Shown: piece by piece, positions 45,901-54,002 of the stretch
How the letters are laid out: each line of letters starts with the position of its first letter
Position numbering within the stretch: the stretch's first letter is position 1
From: Reichenbachiella faecimaris
GTDB lineage: Bacteria; Bacteroidota; Bacteroidia; Cytophagales; Cyclobacteriaceae
DNA: 64,000 nt
Assembly: GCF_900176375.1 (NCBI RefSeq)
Contig: NZ_FWYF01000002.1
Coordinates: 284,161 to 348,160 of the forward strand
Direction of reading: 5' to 3'
Position numbers and translations under genes: made by a program
The notes under the pieces: generated by a model
What the model saw: only the letters and a program-made list of their open reading frames with translations
Databases searched by the model: none
Told to the model about the DNA's origin: nothing

Positions 45901-48311
45901 ATTCAAATACCAAAAGTGCCTTATCCAATTATATGTTGAATGGAGAAGAGGCAGTAAGTATTGACTTTCTAGAAGACCGAGTGGCAACAGTCACTTTTCC
46001 CACTCAGGTAGAAGACGATACTGATAATGCCTTGAATGTAGAAAGTCTGACTGATCAAAATTCAAACCCCCTTTCAATAAATACTTACAGTTTTCATTTT
46101 GACAGTCGAATTTCGAACAGTTCTCTAGTGGGTGACCGAACGATCGTATTGGAATTTGAAGTGGGTTTGGATGAAGATCAAGTATTGTCCACAGCTGATT
46201 TTAGTGCTTCTCCGACACTTGGCAATTGCCTGGCGGCTGTCATTGATAGTGAGAATTCCGAAATACTTAGACTCACATTTGAGCATGCCTTGACAGCAGA
46301 TATCTCATACCAAATCTCTTGGCAAAGCCTCATTAATGAATTCGGAAATGCGCTGCCAAATTATTCTATCACTGCCATCAAAGACCTAACACCCGCGAGT
46401 CTTGTAGACCACCAGGTTCTAGACGAAAACTCCGTTTGGCTGCGATATTCAGAACTGCTCAATGAAACGTCTGCAGAGTTTCTATTCAATTATCACGTTG
46501 CGCCTGATATTGCATATCCAATTTCTGCAAAGTATGACGAAGCAGATTCTTCTGTATTACTCGATTTTTCCAGCTCATTTCTTGAAGGCACCAACTACAC
46601 GCTGACTCTCGACCATATCGAAGACTTGGCAGACAATGTACTCTTAGATTATAGCATTGATTTTACTTTTGAAGCTGCAGCAACTCCAGGTTTTGGAGAT
46701 TTAATCATCACTGAAATTATGGCTGATCCTACCCCTGAAGTAGGCTTATCTGACAAGGAATATCTGGAAATTTATAATACCACTGAAGAAACCATTTCAC
46801 TGGCTGGGATTAGCATTGTGGATGAAGGTGGAGTGGCCACCATCGTTTCTGGAGAAATTGAAAGTGGAGCTCATCTGGTGCTAACTTCCAACTCTGGAGT
46901 ATCTGATTTTTCATACGTTTCTGTCATAGGAGTTACCAGTTTTCCATCTTTAAATAATACAGGAGAAACCATTTCACTGTACACAAACGATCAACTCATC
47001 TTTAGCACTTCCTATTCAACAGATTGGTACAAGGACAGTGACAAAGAAGAGGGCGGCTGGTCACTGGAAATGATTGATACAAGCAATCCCTGTGGAGAAT
47101 ATAGTAATTGGACAGCATCTGCTCATGCGCTTGGTGGCACACCAGGATTGCCAAATTCGGTTCTGGCATCAAATCCCGACCATTTCGGTCCCCAGTTAAT
47201 TTCTGCAATTGCCACAACTGAAAACTCCATTGAACTGACCATAAATGAAAAGCTGCACCCAGATTCATTCGCCAATGCTCAGATTCTTCTCAGCCCTTCT
47301 AAAGCCTTTTCTAATTCTACACTAGTTGAACCAGAAAATATACAAATAGAGATCACTTTGGCAGAAGAACTGGAATCTGGGCAGTCATACGAAATTGAGC
47401 TATCCAACCTCTCGGACTGCTTATCCAATGGCATAGATGCTGAACAAAATTCAGCTGCATTCAGACTCCCTGAATCAGCTGATCCAAAAGACATTGTCAT
47501 TAATGAAGTACTTTTTAATCCCAGAGTAGGAGGAGTTGATTTTGTTGAAATTTACAATAACTCTGAAAAAGCCATTAACCTAAAAGACTGGATGCTTGGT
47601 GATAAACTAAATGATCAAAAAGTGATAACTCATGAAAATCTGGTTCTCAATCCATTTGAGTATTTGGCTCTATCGCCAGACCCTGCCATTCTGATCACTG
47701 AATATCCTAAGGGTGATAACTCCCGAATGGCCACTATGAATTCCTTTCCAAGTCTGGCAGATAATGAAGACTCTGTATTACTAATCAGTAGTGAAGGCCT
47801 GCTTATTGACGAAATGAAATATGAGGACGATTACCATTTCAACCTCCTAGATGATGACAATGGTGTATCATTGGAAAGGGTCTCTTTTGAGGCAGAAAGT
47901 ACAAACCCAGATAGCTGGAGGTCAGCTGCGAGTACAGTAGGATTTGCCACTCCAGGAGTAACCAATTCGCAAATCATGTCCGCCAACCAATCCTCTGCTA
48001 CAGTTTCTATTGATCCACGAGTATTCATTCCAGACAGTACTGGCTTCAATGATTATACAACTATCAATTATCAATTAGCCCAGTCTGGCAACTTTGCCAA
48101 CGTCCACGTCTATTCAGTCAATGGAGTACTCATCAAAACATTGGCTGAGGGTGAATTGCTTTCAACCACAGGATTTTTCACCTGGGATGGAACCACTAAT
48201 CAAGGTAACCTTGCATCAGTAGGCTATTACGTAGTGATTTTCGAGACATTTGATGGTCAGGGCAATAAATCTATTGAAAAAGAGACTGTGGTACTGGGTA
48301 CCAGGTTTTAG
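42996..48311 (+). CDS. giant secreted protein with three lamin-tail domains and about ten Ig-like repeats
   Basis: A 1771-residue extracellular protein from the ATG at 42996 (signal peptide MRYLITLLCLFYFQLSLAQ). An earlier in-frame TTG is unlikely. Lamin-tail domains lie at about 312-430, 1236-1370 and 1499-1620, each starting with (I/V)NE(I/V)-type or ITEIMADP strands and ending in a GTPG-type..NS tail. Ten SbsA-like Ig repeats of roughly 95 residues share a D/L-x-(I/L)-x-F-x-E core: one before LTD1, eight between LTD1 and LTD2, one between LTD2 and LTD3. The end (about 1690-1771) is a FlgD-like Ig domain, not a YPNP-type tail. Probably a surface adhesin exported via T9SS or a related path. 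Confidence 0.88.
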   Translation: MRYLITLLCLFYFQLSLAQVSDDFADGDFSNDPAWAGDDTDFDASGFELQLDAATAGESYLSTSQTKLGETTWEFLTHFDFNPSSTSLAKVYLVSDQENLTGSLNGYFVMIGDSDDEISLYKQNGTTEEYVIDGTDDVINASSVNVRVKVIRDATGNWELFHDTSGGSDYTQEGTSTLDNEFTNTSYFGIFCEYIDSRKSAIYFDDIYVVGFTVASIALEDSNSIRITFNQNVDEISGETLSNYSINYGYGSPISAERDITNLDEVVLIFSEDFVNNSYTLNIDQVENDADDDIISNLNQTLSVEKQTPFRDIVINEIFADVSPQIGLPSAEYLELYNSSSQAINIGGFTIDSKTLDDFVLESQDYLILTSTSNVGEFSGNIMGLSSFSLTDGGEALTLLDNLGNTVDSVSYNPSWYKDSEKDDGGYSLEQINPELTCSYENNWTASNDADGGTPGTQNSVYDNTADTDGPNLVGFTSTDANTLLLTFDEPMDETSLNGASYTFDNGISENGITPISPGFFSTWVDVTPDLTSGTTYVITVTGATDCEGNAAETNSLSFSHDTNPPELERVIVMSTNQIDILFNENLNQAVAETESNYTSNHSGGNPSSAELSETDFSLVSLIFEDDFSLEVEHTLTVENLEDTQGNALVSALSPTFTYAQDVDSVYVIGINLLDIYFSEDLEESSAIDPDNYEVNDDVGNPSSAFFDGSNDRLIHLAFANNFDDNKELTLNISDIQNDDGGYLTTPEINFVYDTSPPKIDTIYVTSSTTLDVIFAEKVGSQSAQSKENYEYDEIFPVEAILEEDQQTVLLTFDQDFEREVVFELYIDEIKDLYGNEIKTRIKQELVYDVFEPQLDSIRVRSANEIVLWFNENIDQSTAENVTNYSVGGEQPLSATLNLEYQDQVYLELNNDLPEEAEIVLEVSDMEDQRKNSITSVISTTFDYDVFYIGRIQPMDQTSLQLEFNKIPDSNTKSALSNYMLNGEEAVSIDFLEDRVATVTFPTQVEDDTDNALNVESLTDQNSNPLSINTYSFHFDSRISNSSLVGDRTIVLEFEVGLDEDQVLSTADFSASPTLGNCLAAVIDSENSEILRLTFEHALTADISYQISWQSLINEFGNALPNYSITAIKDLTPASLVDHQVLDENSVWLRYSELLNETSAEFLFNYHVAPDIAYPISAKYDEADSSVLLDFSSSFLEGTNYTLTLDHIEDLADNVLLDYSIDFTFEAAATPGFGDLIITEIMADPTPEVGLSDKEYLEIYNTTEETISLAGISIVDEGGVATIVSGEIESGAHLVLTSNSGVSDFSYVSVIGVTSFPSLNNTGETISLYTNDQLIFSTSYSTDWYKDSDKEEGGWSLEMIDTSNPCGEYSNWTASAHALGGTPGLPNSVLASNPDHFGPQLISAIATTENSIELTINEKLHPDSFANAQILLSPSKAFSNSTLVEPENIQIEITLAEELESGQSYEIELSNLSDCLSNGIDAEQNSAAFRLPESADPKDIVINEVLFNPRVGGVDFVEIYNNSEKAINLKDWMLGDKLNDQKVITHENLVLNPFEYLALSPDPAILITEYPKGDNSRMATMNSFPSLADNEDSVLLISSEGLLIDEMKYEDDYHFNLLDDDNGVSLERVSFEAESTNPDSWRSAASTVGFATPGVTNSQIMSANQSSATVSIDPRVFIPDSTGFNDYTTINYQLAQSGNFANVHVYSVNGVLIKTLAEGELLSTTGFFTWDGTTNQGNLASVGYYVVIFETFDGQGNKSIEKETVVLGTRF

Positions 48312-48442
48312 GATTTTGGCGATATGAAATTTCATTTCTAAGAGAATCCCCTAATTCACATTTACGGTTTTACTCTATTTCAGCTTTGATGAGAATGCGG
48401 CAATTTTGCTATTCACAAGATCAGTTTAAAAACTCACCAGCT

Positions 48443-48592
48443 ATGAGTATTTCGCAATCTTTAATATCAAAGGGAATTAGGTTGCTCTTCAGCAATGAAG
48501 AGAATGTTTGGTATGCCGTCATAGGAGAGCGAAAAAAATATCTTGGAAGTGAACAACAGTGTCAAGCGTTTTTGAGAAACCTTAAAAACTAA
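48443..48592 (+). CDS. possible 49-residue protein with its own terminator
   Basis: From the ATG at 48443 the frame encodes SISQSLISKGIRLLFSNEE, then NVWYAVIGERKKYLGSEQQC and a basic end. The frame is open further up but has no better start. The protein is soluble, basic and aromatic. A strong hairpin terminator follows 22 nt later in the same orientation, which supports a real transcript. It might be read through from the giant gene, which ends 131 nt earlier with no terminator between. I do not recognise a family. Confidence 0.45.
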   Translation: MSISQSLISKGIRLLFSNEENVWYAVIGERKKYLGSEQQCQAFLRNLKN

Positions 48593-48614
48593 GTGAAGTT
48601 GGGTTGTTCGCTGG

Positions 48615-48650
48615 AAAAGCACGAGTCGCAAGTCTCGTGCTTTTTATTTT
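48615..48650 (+). terminator. terminator after the 49-residue ORF
   Basis: AAAAGCACGAG (48615-48625), 8-nt loop, CTCGTGCTTTT (48634-48644), 11-bp perfect hairpin running into TTTTT (48641-48645). It is oriented for the plus strand and also overlaps the stop codon of the convergent gene, so it may act on both. Confidence 0.85.
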
Positions 48651-49402
48651 TCCTCCTCTCGAGTTTCTAAATACTCATTGTACTTCACAATGGCATCAGG
48701 CAATATTTGTAGCAAATCATATACAGAAGACTCAGCCACACGTTTCAATGTCAGTCCTGAATACTGCATAAAATCCCTGTAATAATATTCATCAAAGTAT
48801 TGATCCATCTGATCAAAGGCGTCATCCAAATTGGCCTTGGCCTTACTATACACTATATCTTCCGCTTGCTTTTCTTTTAGGTATAAGTAATTCTTCTTTT
48901 CCTGTTTATACTGCTTGCTGAAGGCTCTGTAAAGAGCTGTCATAGGACTACCTACTGCTGCCAAACCCATATGATAATCCTTCTCTGTAGGTTTGTTAGA
49001 ATATTTGACGCCAGGTACATAGTACACTTCGCGTTCTGGCTGTTTGATAATGGTATTGGCTTGAAAGTCAGAAGAAATTTCTACATCATTCAAAATAATC
49101 GTGCTCCTGTGCATTGCCAGAATAACCTTTTGTACTTCTTCTACACTAGTAACCACCAAAGACAGCGAATCATATCCAACAAGCCTGAAGTGCAGGGTAT
49201 CCAAGTGATTGACCTGAAATTCGAATCGTCCCTCATGAGTAGTGGTGGTACCCAAGTGCTCGGTAAGATAAACGTGAACATTGGCCAGTTCTTCCAGGCT
49301 CATACCATCAAGTATTTGTCCATGGATGGTAATCTTTTGAGCAGATGCATTCTGGATCAGGCAAAAGAATACCAGCAGAGTGGCAGCCATTAATTTGAGC
49401 AT
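48644..49402 (-). CDS. secreted protein with carboxypeptidase regulatory-like domain
   Basis: A 252-residue protein from the ATG at 49402 (MLKLMAATLLVFFCLIQNASAQ). In-frame ATGs farther up, at 49486 and within the hairpin, would place it after an atypical N-terminus. The regulatory-like beta domain covers about 24-110 (HGQILDGMSLEELANVHVYL, GRFEFQVNHLDTLHFRLVGY). The C-terminal part is helical, rich in Tyr, Lys and Glu and predicted to coil (YKQEKKNYLYLKEKQAEDIV). It resembles the gene at 24079 in layout: signal, regulatory domain, helical tail, no TonB barrel. Function unknown. Confidence 0.8.
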   Translation of the reverse strand: MLKLMAATLLVFFCLIQNASAQKITIHGQILDGMSLEELANVHVYLTEHLGTTTTHEGRFEFQVNHLDTLHFRLVGYDSLSLVVTSVEEVQKVILAMHRSTIILNDVEISSDFQANTIIKQPEREVYYVPGVKYSNKPTEKDYHMGLAAVGSPMTALYRAFSKQYKQEKKNYLYLKEKQAEDIVYSKAKANLDDAFDQMDQYFDEYYYRDFMQYSGLTLKRVAESSVYDLLQILPDAIVKYNEYLETREEEK

Positions 49403-49483
49403 AAAAAAAACGGGCATCCTCGAAATCCAGATCATTGGTCGCATTACACAACTAATGCCTGGTAAGTCTCCGAGGATGCCCGT
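49403..49483 (-). promoter_or_regulatory. 74-nt nested hairpin plus U8 directly before a start codon
   Basis: Outer arms ACGGGCATCCTCG (49410-49422) and CGAGGATGCCCGT (49471-49483) are 13-nt perfect inverted repeats. Inside are CCAG/CTGG (49427-49430, 49459-49462) and GCATTA-CACAAC-TAATGC (49441-49458). On the minus strand the element is followed by eight Us (49410-49403) and immediately the ATG at 49402. It begins 20 nt after the floA stop. It can act as terminator of nfeD-floA, or as an attenuator or translational switch for the next gene. Confidence 0.65.
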
Positions 49484-49502
49484 CAATAATATTATTCAGT
49501 GC

Positions 49503-50492
49503 TTATTTACTTGGCTTTTTGCCAGACCCTGAGCTTTTTGGTTTAGAAATAGACTCTCTCATTTCGGTATCCGCCTTGATGTTGTCCATTTTGTAATAAT
49601 CCATGATACCCAAGTTGCCATCAATAAATGCCTGAGCCATAGCTTTTGGAATTTCTGCCTCAGCTTCGATCACTTTGGCTCTAGCTTCTTGCGCTTTGGC
49701 CTTCATTTCTTGCTCTACTGCAACTGCCATAGCTCGACGCTCTTCAGCTTTGGCTTCCGCTACCTTCAGATCAGCAGCAGCTTGGTCAGTCTGAAGATCA
49801 GCACCAATATTTTTCCCAACGTCTACATCTGCAATGTCAATCGATAGAATTTCAAAAGCTGTACCAGCATCCAATCCACGACTTAAGACCAACTTCGATA
49901 TTTTGTCTGGGTTTTCCAGCACCTCCTTGTGCGTCACAGCAGAGCCAATAGAAGTCACAATCCCTTCTCCTACTCTGGCTAAAATGGTATCTTCTCCTGC
50001 TCCACCTACAAGCTGAGCCAGGTTAGCTCTTACAGTCACTCTGGCCACAGCAATCAACTGGATACCATCAGATGCCACAGCTGCTACCCTTGGTGTGGTG
50101 ATCACTTTGGGATTTACAGAAATTTGTACTGCTTCAAACACATCTCTACCTGCCAAATCAATCGCAGCTGCCTGATTAAATTCCAAAGCAATATTAGCCT
50201 TATCGGCAGAGATCAGAGCTTTAATCACAGTTGGCACATTGCCTCCTGCTAAATAGTGTGTTTCCAATTCATTCGACGTAACAGTCAGACCGGCCTTAGT
50301 TGCCGTGATCAAGGAGTTCACTACTAATGATGGAGGTACTTTTCTGATTCGCATGAACACAAGCTCCGCCAATCCAACACGCACATTAGAAAATACTGCA
50401 GTGATCCAAAGATTGACTGGAACAAAATACAGAAAGGTGAAAAATAAGATAATGGCTCCAAAGAGCGAAATTATCATCATCATACTACTCAT
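49503..50492 (-). CDS. floA: flotillin-like protein FloA (SPFH domain, UPF0365)
   Basis: FloA is a bacterial flotillin that organises membrane microdomains. The 329-residue protein has an N-terminal membrane segment (about 6-30), an SPFH domain with [20 protein letters not shown] and [20 protein letters not shown], and an Ala/Glu-rich coiled-coil C-terminal region ([18 protein letters not shown]), ending in a Lys/Ser/Gly-rich tail. It is the second gene after an NfeD family protein, the usual pairing, 8 nt apart. Confidence 0.95.
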   Translation of the reverse strand: MSSMMMIISLFGAIILFFTFLYFVPVNLWITAVFSNVRVGLAELVFMRIRKVPPSLVVNSLITATKAGLTVTSNELETHYLAGGNVPTVIKALISADKANIALEFNQAAAIDLAGRDVFEAVQISVNPKVITTPRVAAVASDGIQLIAVARVTVRANLAQLVGGAGEDTILARVGEGIVTSIGSAVTHKEVLENPDKISKLVLSRGLDAGTAFEILSIDIADVDVGKNIGADLQTDQAAADLKVAEAKAEERRAMAVAVEQEMKAKAQEARAKVIEAEAEIPKAMAQAFIDGNLGIMDYYKMDNIKADTEMRESISKPKSSGSGKKPSK

Positions 50493-50500
50493 TATAGGTA

Positions 50501-50971
50501 TTAGTTTATTGGTTCAACAATTATTTTATTTCGCTCCAGCTTGATGATTTTTATTTGTGTGTTTTCCAACACAAATGAACCAAGTGAAGACACTTCATAT
50601 TCTTTTTCATCAAATTCGGCTTTGCCAACAGGTTTCAAAGAAGATATAGACTTCCCTACTTGACCTATTTCAAGTGCCGCAGTCAACCCTTCATTTACAG
50701 GGGTTTTCATTACGCTCTTATTCGAAAATTTATTCCACGCGCCCGACTTAAAACTGAAAATTACAGCCGCCAAACCTACAACAAGCGAGACGGCCAATAC
50801 TACATGACCTGTATCAACGCCATAAAGTTCGTAACTTCTGTAAATACCATAAATACCAACTAAGCATCCAAAGATGCCAACTACAGTAGTCCCTGGTACA
50901 AATATGATCTCAACTATAATCAGTGTGATACCCGCAAGAATCAAAAACGCTATAAGAAAATAATCTAGCAA
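50501..50971 (-). CDS. NfeD family protein
   Basis: A 156-residue membrane protein with an N-terminal hydrophobic part of about four helices (to residue 77) and a C-terminal NfeD OB-fold domain ([34 protein letters not shown]). It is truncated relative to long NfeD proteins that carry a serine-protease domain, as expected for the type paired with FloA. The two are thought to work together in flotillin assembly. Confidence 0.92.
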   Translation of the reverse strand: MLDYFLIAFLILAGITLIIVEIIFVPGTTVVGIFGCLVGIYGIYRSYELYGVDTGHVVLAVSLVVGLAAVIFSFKSGAWNKFSNKSVMKTPVNEGLTAALEIGQVGKSISSLKPVGKAEFDEKEYEVSSLGSFVLENTQIKIIKLERNKIIVEPIN

Positions 50972-51009
50972 CAGGAATGGTTTAAATTGAGTATTCGAAT
51001 ATACAATAT

Positions 51010-51033
51010 AGGGCTGAGTTTCAACTCAACCCT
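51010..51033 (-). terminator. hairpin after proS, minus orientation favoured
   Basis: AGGGCTGAGTT (51010-51020) and AACTCAACCCT (51023-51033) pair with one mismatch on the plus strand (C-A), which becomes a U-G pair on the minus strand, so the hairpin fits the minus-strand RNA. It lies 8 nt beyond the proS stop. The following minus-strand sequence has no clear U-tract, so termination is uncertain. Confidence 0.4.
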
Positions 51034-51041
51034 TTGTTTTT

Positions 51042-52526
51042 TTAATAAGCTTTCGCAAACACTACTCTGCCTTTAGAAGGCTGACCAGAGTACACGCATT
51101 TTCCTTCTTCTTGTTTCTGATCAATTGGAATACATCTGATGGTTGCCTTGGTTTCGTTCTTGATCCTCTCTTCAGTTTCGGCCGTACCATCCCAATGAGC
51201 ATAAACAAAGCCACCTGCTTCACTTGCAATGATCTTTTTGAACTCTTCGTAAGTATCCACTTCAAAAGAATGTGAGGTTCTATAGTCCAAGGCCTTCTTA
51301 TAGATGGTTTCTTGAATATTATCCAGTAAGTCTGAAATACCTTGAGCAAAAGTATCGTCAAGGGGCATCACATTTTTTTCCAACAAGTCTCTTCTTGCTA
51401 CTTCTATGGTACCGTTTTCTAAATCTTTTGGCCCGATAGCGATTCTCACAGGTGTACCCTTCAATTCGTACTCCGCGAATTTCCAACCTGGTTTGTGTGT
51501 TTTTCTATTATCAAACTTCACACTGATACCCAACTTCTTCAAGTCATCTTTGATCTTCAAGGCCACTTCAGATATTTCAGCCAACTGCTCATCACTCTTG
51601 AATATTGGAACAATCACTACCTGGAATGGAGCCAATTTCGGAGGCAATACCAAACCCTGATCATCTGAATGTGCCATAATTAAGGCTCCCATTAATCTTG
51701 TGCTCACACCCCAAGAAGTGCCCCATACATATTCCATGGCTCCACCTTCTGCATTGGCGAATTTCACATCAAAGGCTTTGGCAAAATTTTGTCCTAAGAA
51801 GTGGGAGGTTCCTGCTTGCAAAGCCTTCCCATCTTGCATCAATGCCTCAATACAATAAGTATCCTCAGCTCCCGCAAATCTTTCGCTTTCGGACTTTACC
51901 CCTTTGAGTACTGGTAGTGCCAGGAAATTCTCAGCAAAATCAGCATACACGTTCATCATCTGAACGGTCTCATCAATGGCCTCCTGCTTGGTCGCATGTG
52001 CGGTGTGGCCTTCTTGCCATAAGAACTCAGCTGTTCTTAAAAACAGTCTAGTTCTCATTTCCCATCTGACGACGTTAGCCCATTGATTGATCAATAAAGG
52101 CAGGTCTCTGTAAGATTGAATCCAGTTTTTGTAAGAATTCCAAATAATCGTTTCTGAAGTGGGACGTACAATCAACTCCTCTTCCAGCTTTGCATCTGGG
52201 TCCACAACCACACCTTTTCCGTTTTCGTCATTCTTCAAGCGGTAATGGGTCACAACAGCACATTCTTTGGCAAATCCTTCTACATGATCTGCCTCTTTGC
52301 TGAGATAAGATTTAGGAATGAATAATGGGAAATAAGCATTGGAATGACCTGTGTCTTTAAACATACCATCTAGCGTGGCTTGCATTTTTTCCCAAATCGC
52401 AAATCCATAGGGTTTAATTACCATACAACCCCTGACATCCGAATTTTCAGCTAAATCTGCTTTTTTTACTAATTCATTATACCACAAAGAATAATCTTCG
52501 CTCCGCTTTGGTAATCCTTTACTCAT
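51042..52526 (-). CDS. proS: prolyl-tRNA synthetase, type 3 (ProS)
   Basis: A 494-residue class II aminoacyl-tRNA synthetase of the archaeal/eukaryotic-like short form, without the editing insertion of bacterial type ProRS. Motif 2/3 regions include [41 protein letters not shown] and [20 protein letters not shown]. The anticodon-binding domain follows ([19 protein letters not shown]). The C-terminus has Cys residues ([13 protein letters not shown]) that may form the zinc-binding domain. Start at 52526 gives the family N-terminus. Confidence 0.96.
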   Translation of the reverse strand: MSKGLPKRSEDYSLWYNELVKKADLAENSDVRGCMVIKPYGFAIWEKMQATLDGMFKDTGHSNAYFPLFIPKSYLSKEADHVEGFAKECAVVTHYRLKNDENGKGVVVDPDAKLEEELIVRPTSETIIWNSYKNWIQSYRDLPLLINQWANVVRWEMRTRLFLRTAEFLWQEGHTAHATKQEAIDETVQMMNVYADFAENFLALPVLKGVKSESERFAGAEDTYCIEALMQDGKALQAGTSHFLGQNFAKAFDVKFANAEGGAMEYVWGTSWGVSTRLMGALIMAHSDDQGLVLPPKLAPFQVVIVPIFKSDEQLAEISEVALKIKDDLKKLGISVKFDNRKTHKPGWKFAEYELKGTPVRIAIGPKDLENGTIEVARRDLLEKNVMPLDDTFAQGISDLLDNIQETIYKKALDYRTSHSFEVDTYEEFKKIIASEAGGFVYAHWDGTAETEERIKNETKATIRCIPIDQKQEEGKCVYSGQPSKGRVVFAKAY

Positions 52527-52581
52527 CTTGATTTATTAATTTTGGTATGGATATTGCTTTCTATACTGCAAAAATTGGACA

Positions 52582-52589
52582 CAAATATA
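52582..52589 (-). promoter_or_regulatory. candidate -7 box of proS
   Basis: TATATTTG on the minus strand (52589-52582) matches TAnnTTTG and lies 55 nt before the proS start. TGGACA (52576-52581) and TGTCCA (52596-52601) bracket it as a 6-bp dyad. No good TTG is at the -33 distance. Confidence 0.3.
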
Positions 52590-52643
52590 ACAGGTTGTCC
52601 AGTAATTAAAATGAATGTCTTACCATAAAACTCGGAGGTCGAT

Positions 52644-53984
52644 ATGATACGGATAAACTTTAAACTGACTGTTCTTTCAGCATTGATCCTCACTTTAGGA
52701 CAGATTCAAACTGGAATAGCTCAAGATGAGTACGATGATATGTACTTTTCTAAGAAGGATAGAAAGAAGATAAAGTACGCAGAAGAAAATACGGATGCTA
52801 ATGTTACTTACACATCGTATGCAAATAATACGTACAACAATGCCTCGTACTCAGCTAAAGAGGTCAACCCTGAATATATAGAAAGGTATAAACAGCAGGC
52901 ACGTGAGTCTACTGCCAATGAAATGGCGGCAGCCGAGCAGGACAATACCAACTCTACTTACAGCAGTCAAGATTATTATGTAGAGGAATTTGATAATCAA
53001 CATGACGATGCTGCGTTTTACAATGATGCCAAATATAACAGACAGAGCCAACCCAATACAGTAAACAATTATTATGGAGGTGGCTATGGCAATCCAAACT
53101 ATGGTAGGCCCAATTTCTGGGGATCTTCCATGATGATGGGCTATAACAACTGGGGTGGCTGGTCCTATGGTATGAGTTTTGGCTGGGGAAGTGGTTCAGG
53201 TTTCTATGATCCATATTTCTACGATCCTTTTTATTGCCCAATGTACAGCTACAACATGTATAGATGGTACAACCCATACTATGGATACAACAGAGGTTTC
53301 TACAACGGCTATAACTATGGATACTACATGGCTGGAAACGGAAATAATGAAGGACGCTATAGAAACGTAAGCAGAGGTGCCAGATACAGTAGAGGCTCCA
53401 CGGTGGTAAGAAATGAAAATATTTCCCGAATGTCCTCCACAAGACCTACAAGAAGTACGAGTCGATCAGAAGGAGTTGTAGTCAATGGCCGATCCGGTAG
53501 TGCAACGCCAGTATCAGCGGCCACTAGCAGCAGAGCAAGAGTAGCTTCAGCCACAGCAGATCGTAGCTCCCAAAATGAATATGTAAGAAGGGCCAACGTG
53601 AGTACCTCTCGTTCTAGATTGTCAGATATTTCTAATAGAACCAGCTCTCGTGCTGCTGTATCTTCACGAACACCTTATTCTGGAAACACCGTGAGAACTT
53701 CAACTGCGCAACGAGCTGGAGTAGCTTCACAAAGCAGGAGTGATTACCGAAACGCTGGAAATACGTCCACTAGAAGCGCTAGATCCTCTTCAAATTTCAA
53801 CGGCAATCAACGAAGATACAGTAGCCAACGTTCTTCTAGTTCATATTCTGGAGGTAGATCTACGGCACCTAGCAGGTCATATTCAGCACCATCCAGATCT
53901 AGAAGTAGCAATGTGCGAAGTACCCCAAGCAGATCAAGTAGTCCAAGTAGGTCCTCTAGTAGATCTTCACGCGGCAATAGATAA
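52644..53984 (+). CDS. secreted low-complexity protein, Tyr/Gly/Asn-rich middle and Ser/Arg-rich tail
   Basis: A 446-residue protein with a signal peptide (to about Gln27, IQTGIAQ). Residues 28-135 are polar, acidic and Asn/Ser-rich. Residues 140-245 are Tyr/Gly/Asn/Trp-rich with almost no charge (for example YNPYYGYNRGFYNGYNYGYY). Residues 246-446 are Ser/Arg-rich (SRSSSPSRSSSRSSRGNR at the end) with Thr and Ala. The start is preceded by GGAGG (52634-52638) 5 nt before the ATG, a Shine-Dalgarno that is uncommon in this phylum. Codon phase is preserved throughout, so it is not a shadow. Function unknown. It could be an extracellular matrix, sticky or phase-separating protein. Confidence 0.82.
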   Translation: MIRINFKLTVLSALILTLGQIQTGIAQDEYDDMYFSKKDRKKIKYAEENTDANVTYTSYANNTYNNASYSAKEVNPEYIERYKQQARESTANEMAAAEQDNTNSTYSSQDYYVEEFDNQHDDAAFYNDAKYNRQSQPNTVNNYYGGGYGNPNYGRPNFWGSSMMMGYNNWGGWSYGMSFGWGSGSGFYDPYFYDPFYCPMYSYNMYRWYNPYYGYNRGFYNGYNYGYYMAGNGNNEGRYRNVSRGARYSRGSTVVRNENISRMSSTRPTRSTSRSEGVVVNGRSGSATPVSAATSSRARVASATADRSSQNEYVRRANVSTSRSRLSDISNRTSSRAAVSSRTPYSGNTVRTSTAQRAGVASQSRSDYRNAGNTSTRSARSSSNFNGNQRRYSSQRSSSSYSGGRSTAPSRSYSAPSRSRSSNVRSTPSRSSSPSRSSSRSSRGNR

Positions 53985-54002
53985 AAATAGAATATTTTAA
54001 TA

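Noticed and set aside
53357-53596. Reading frames opposite the low-complexity gene (52644-53984)
   Set aside because: They are by-products of the biased codon use of the Ser/Arg- and Tyr-rich gene. The plus-strand frame has a signal peptide and a Shine-Dalgarno.
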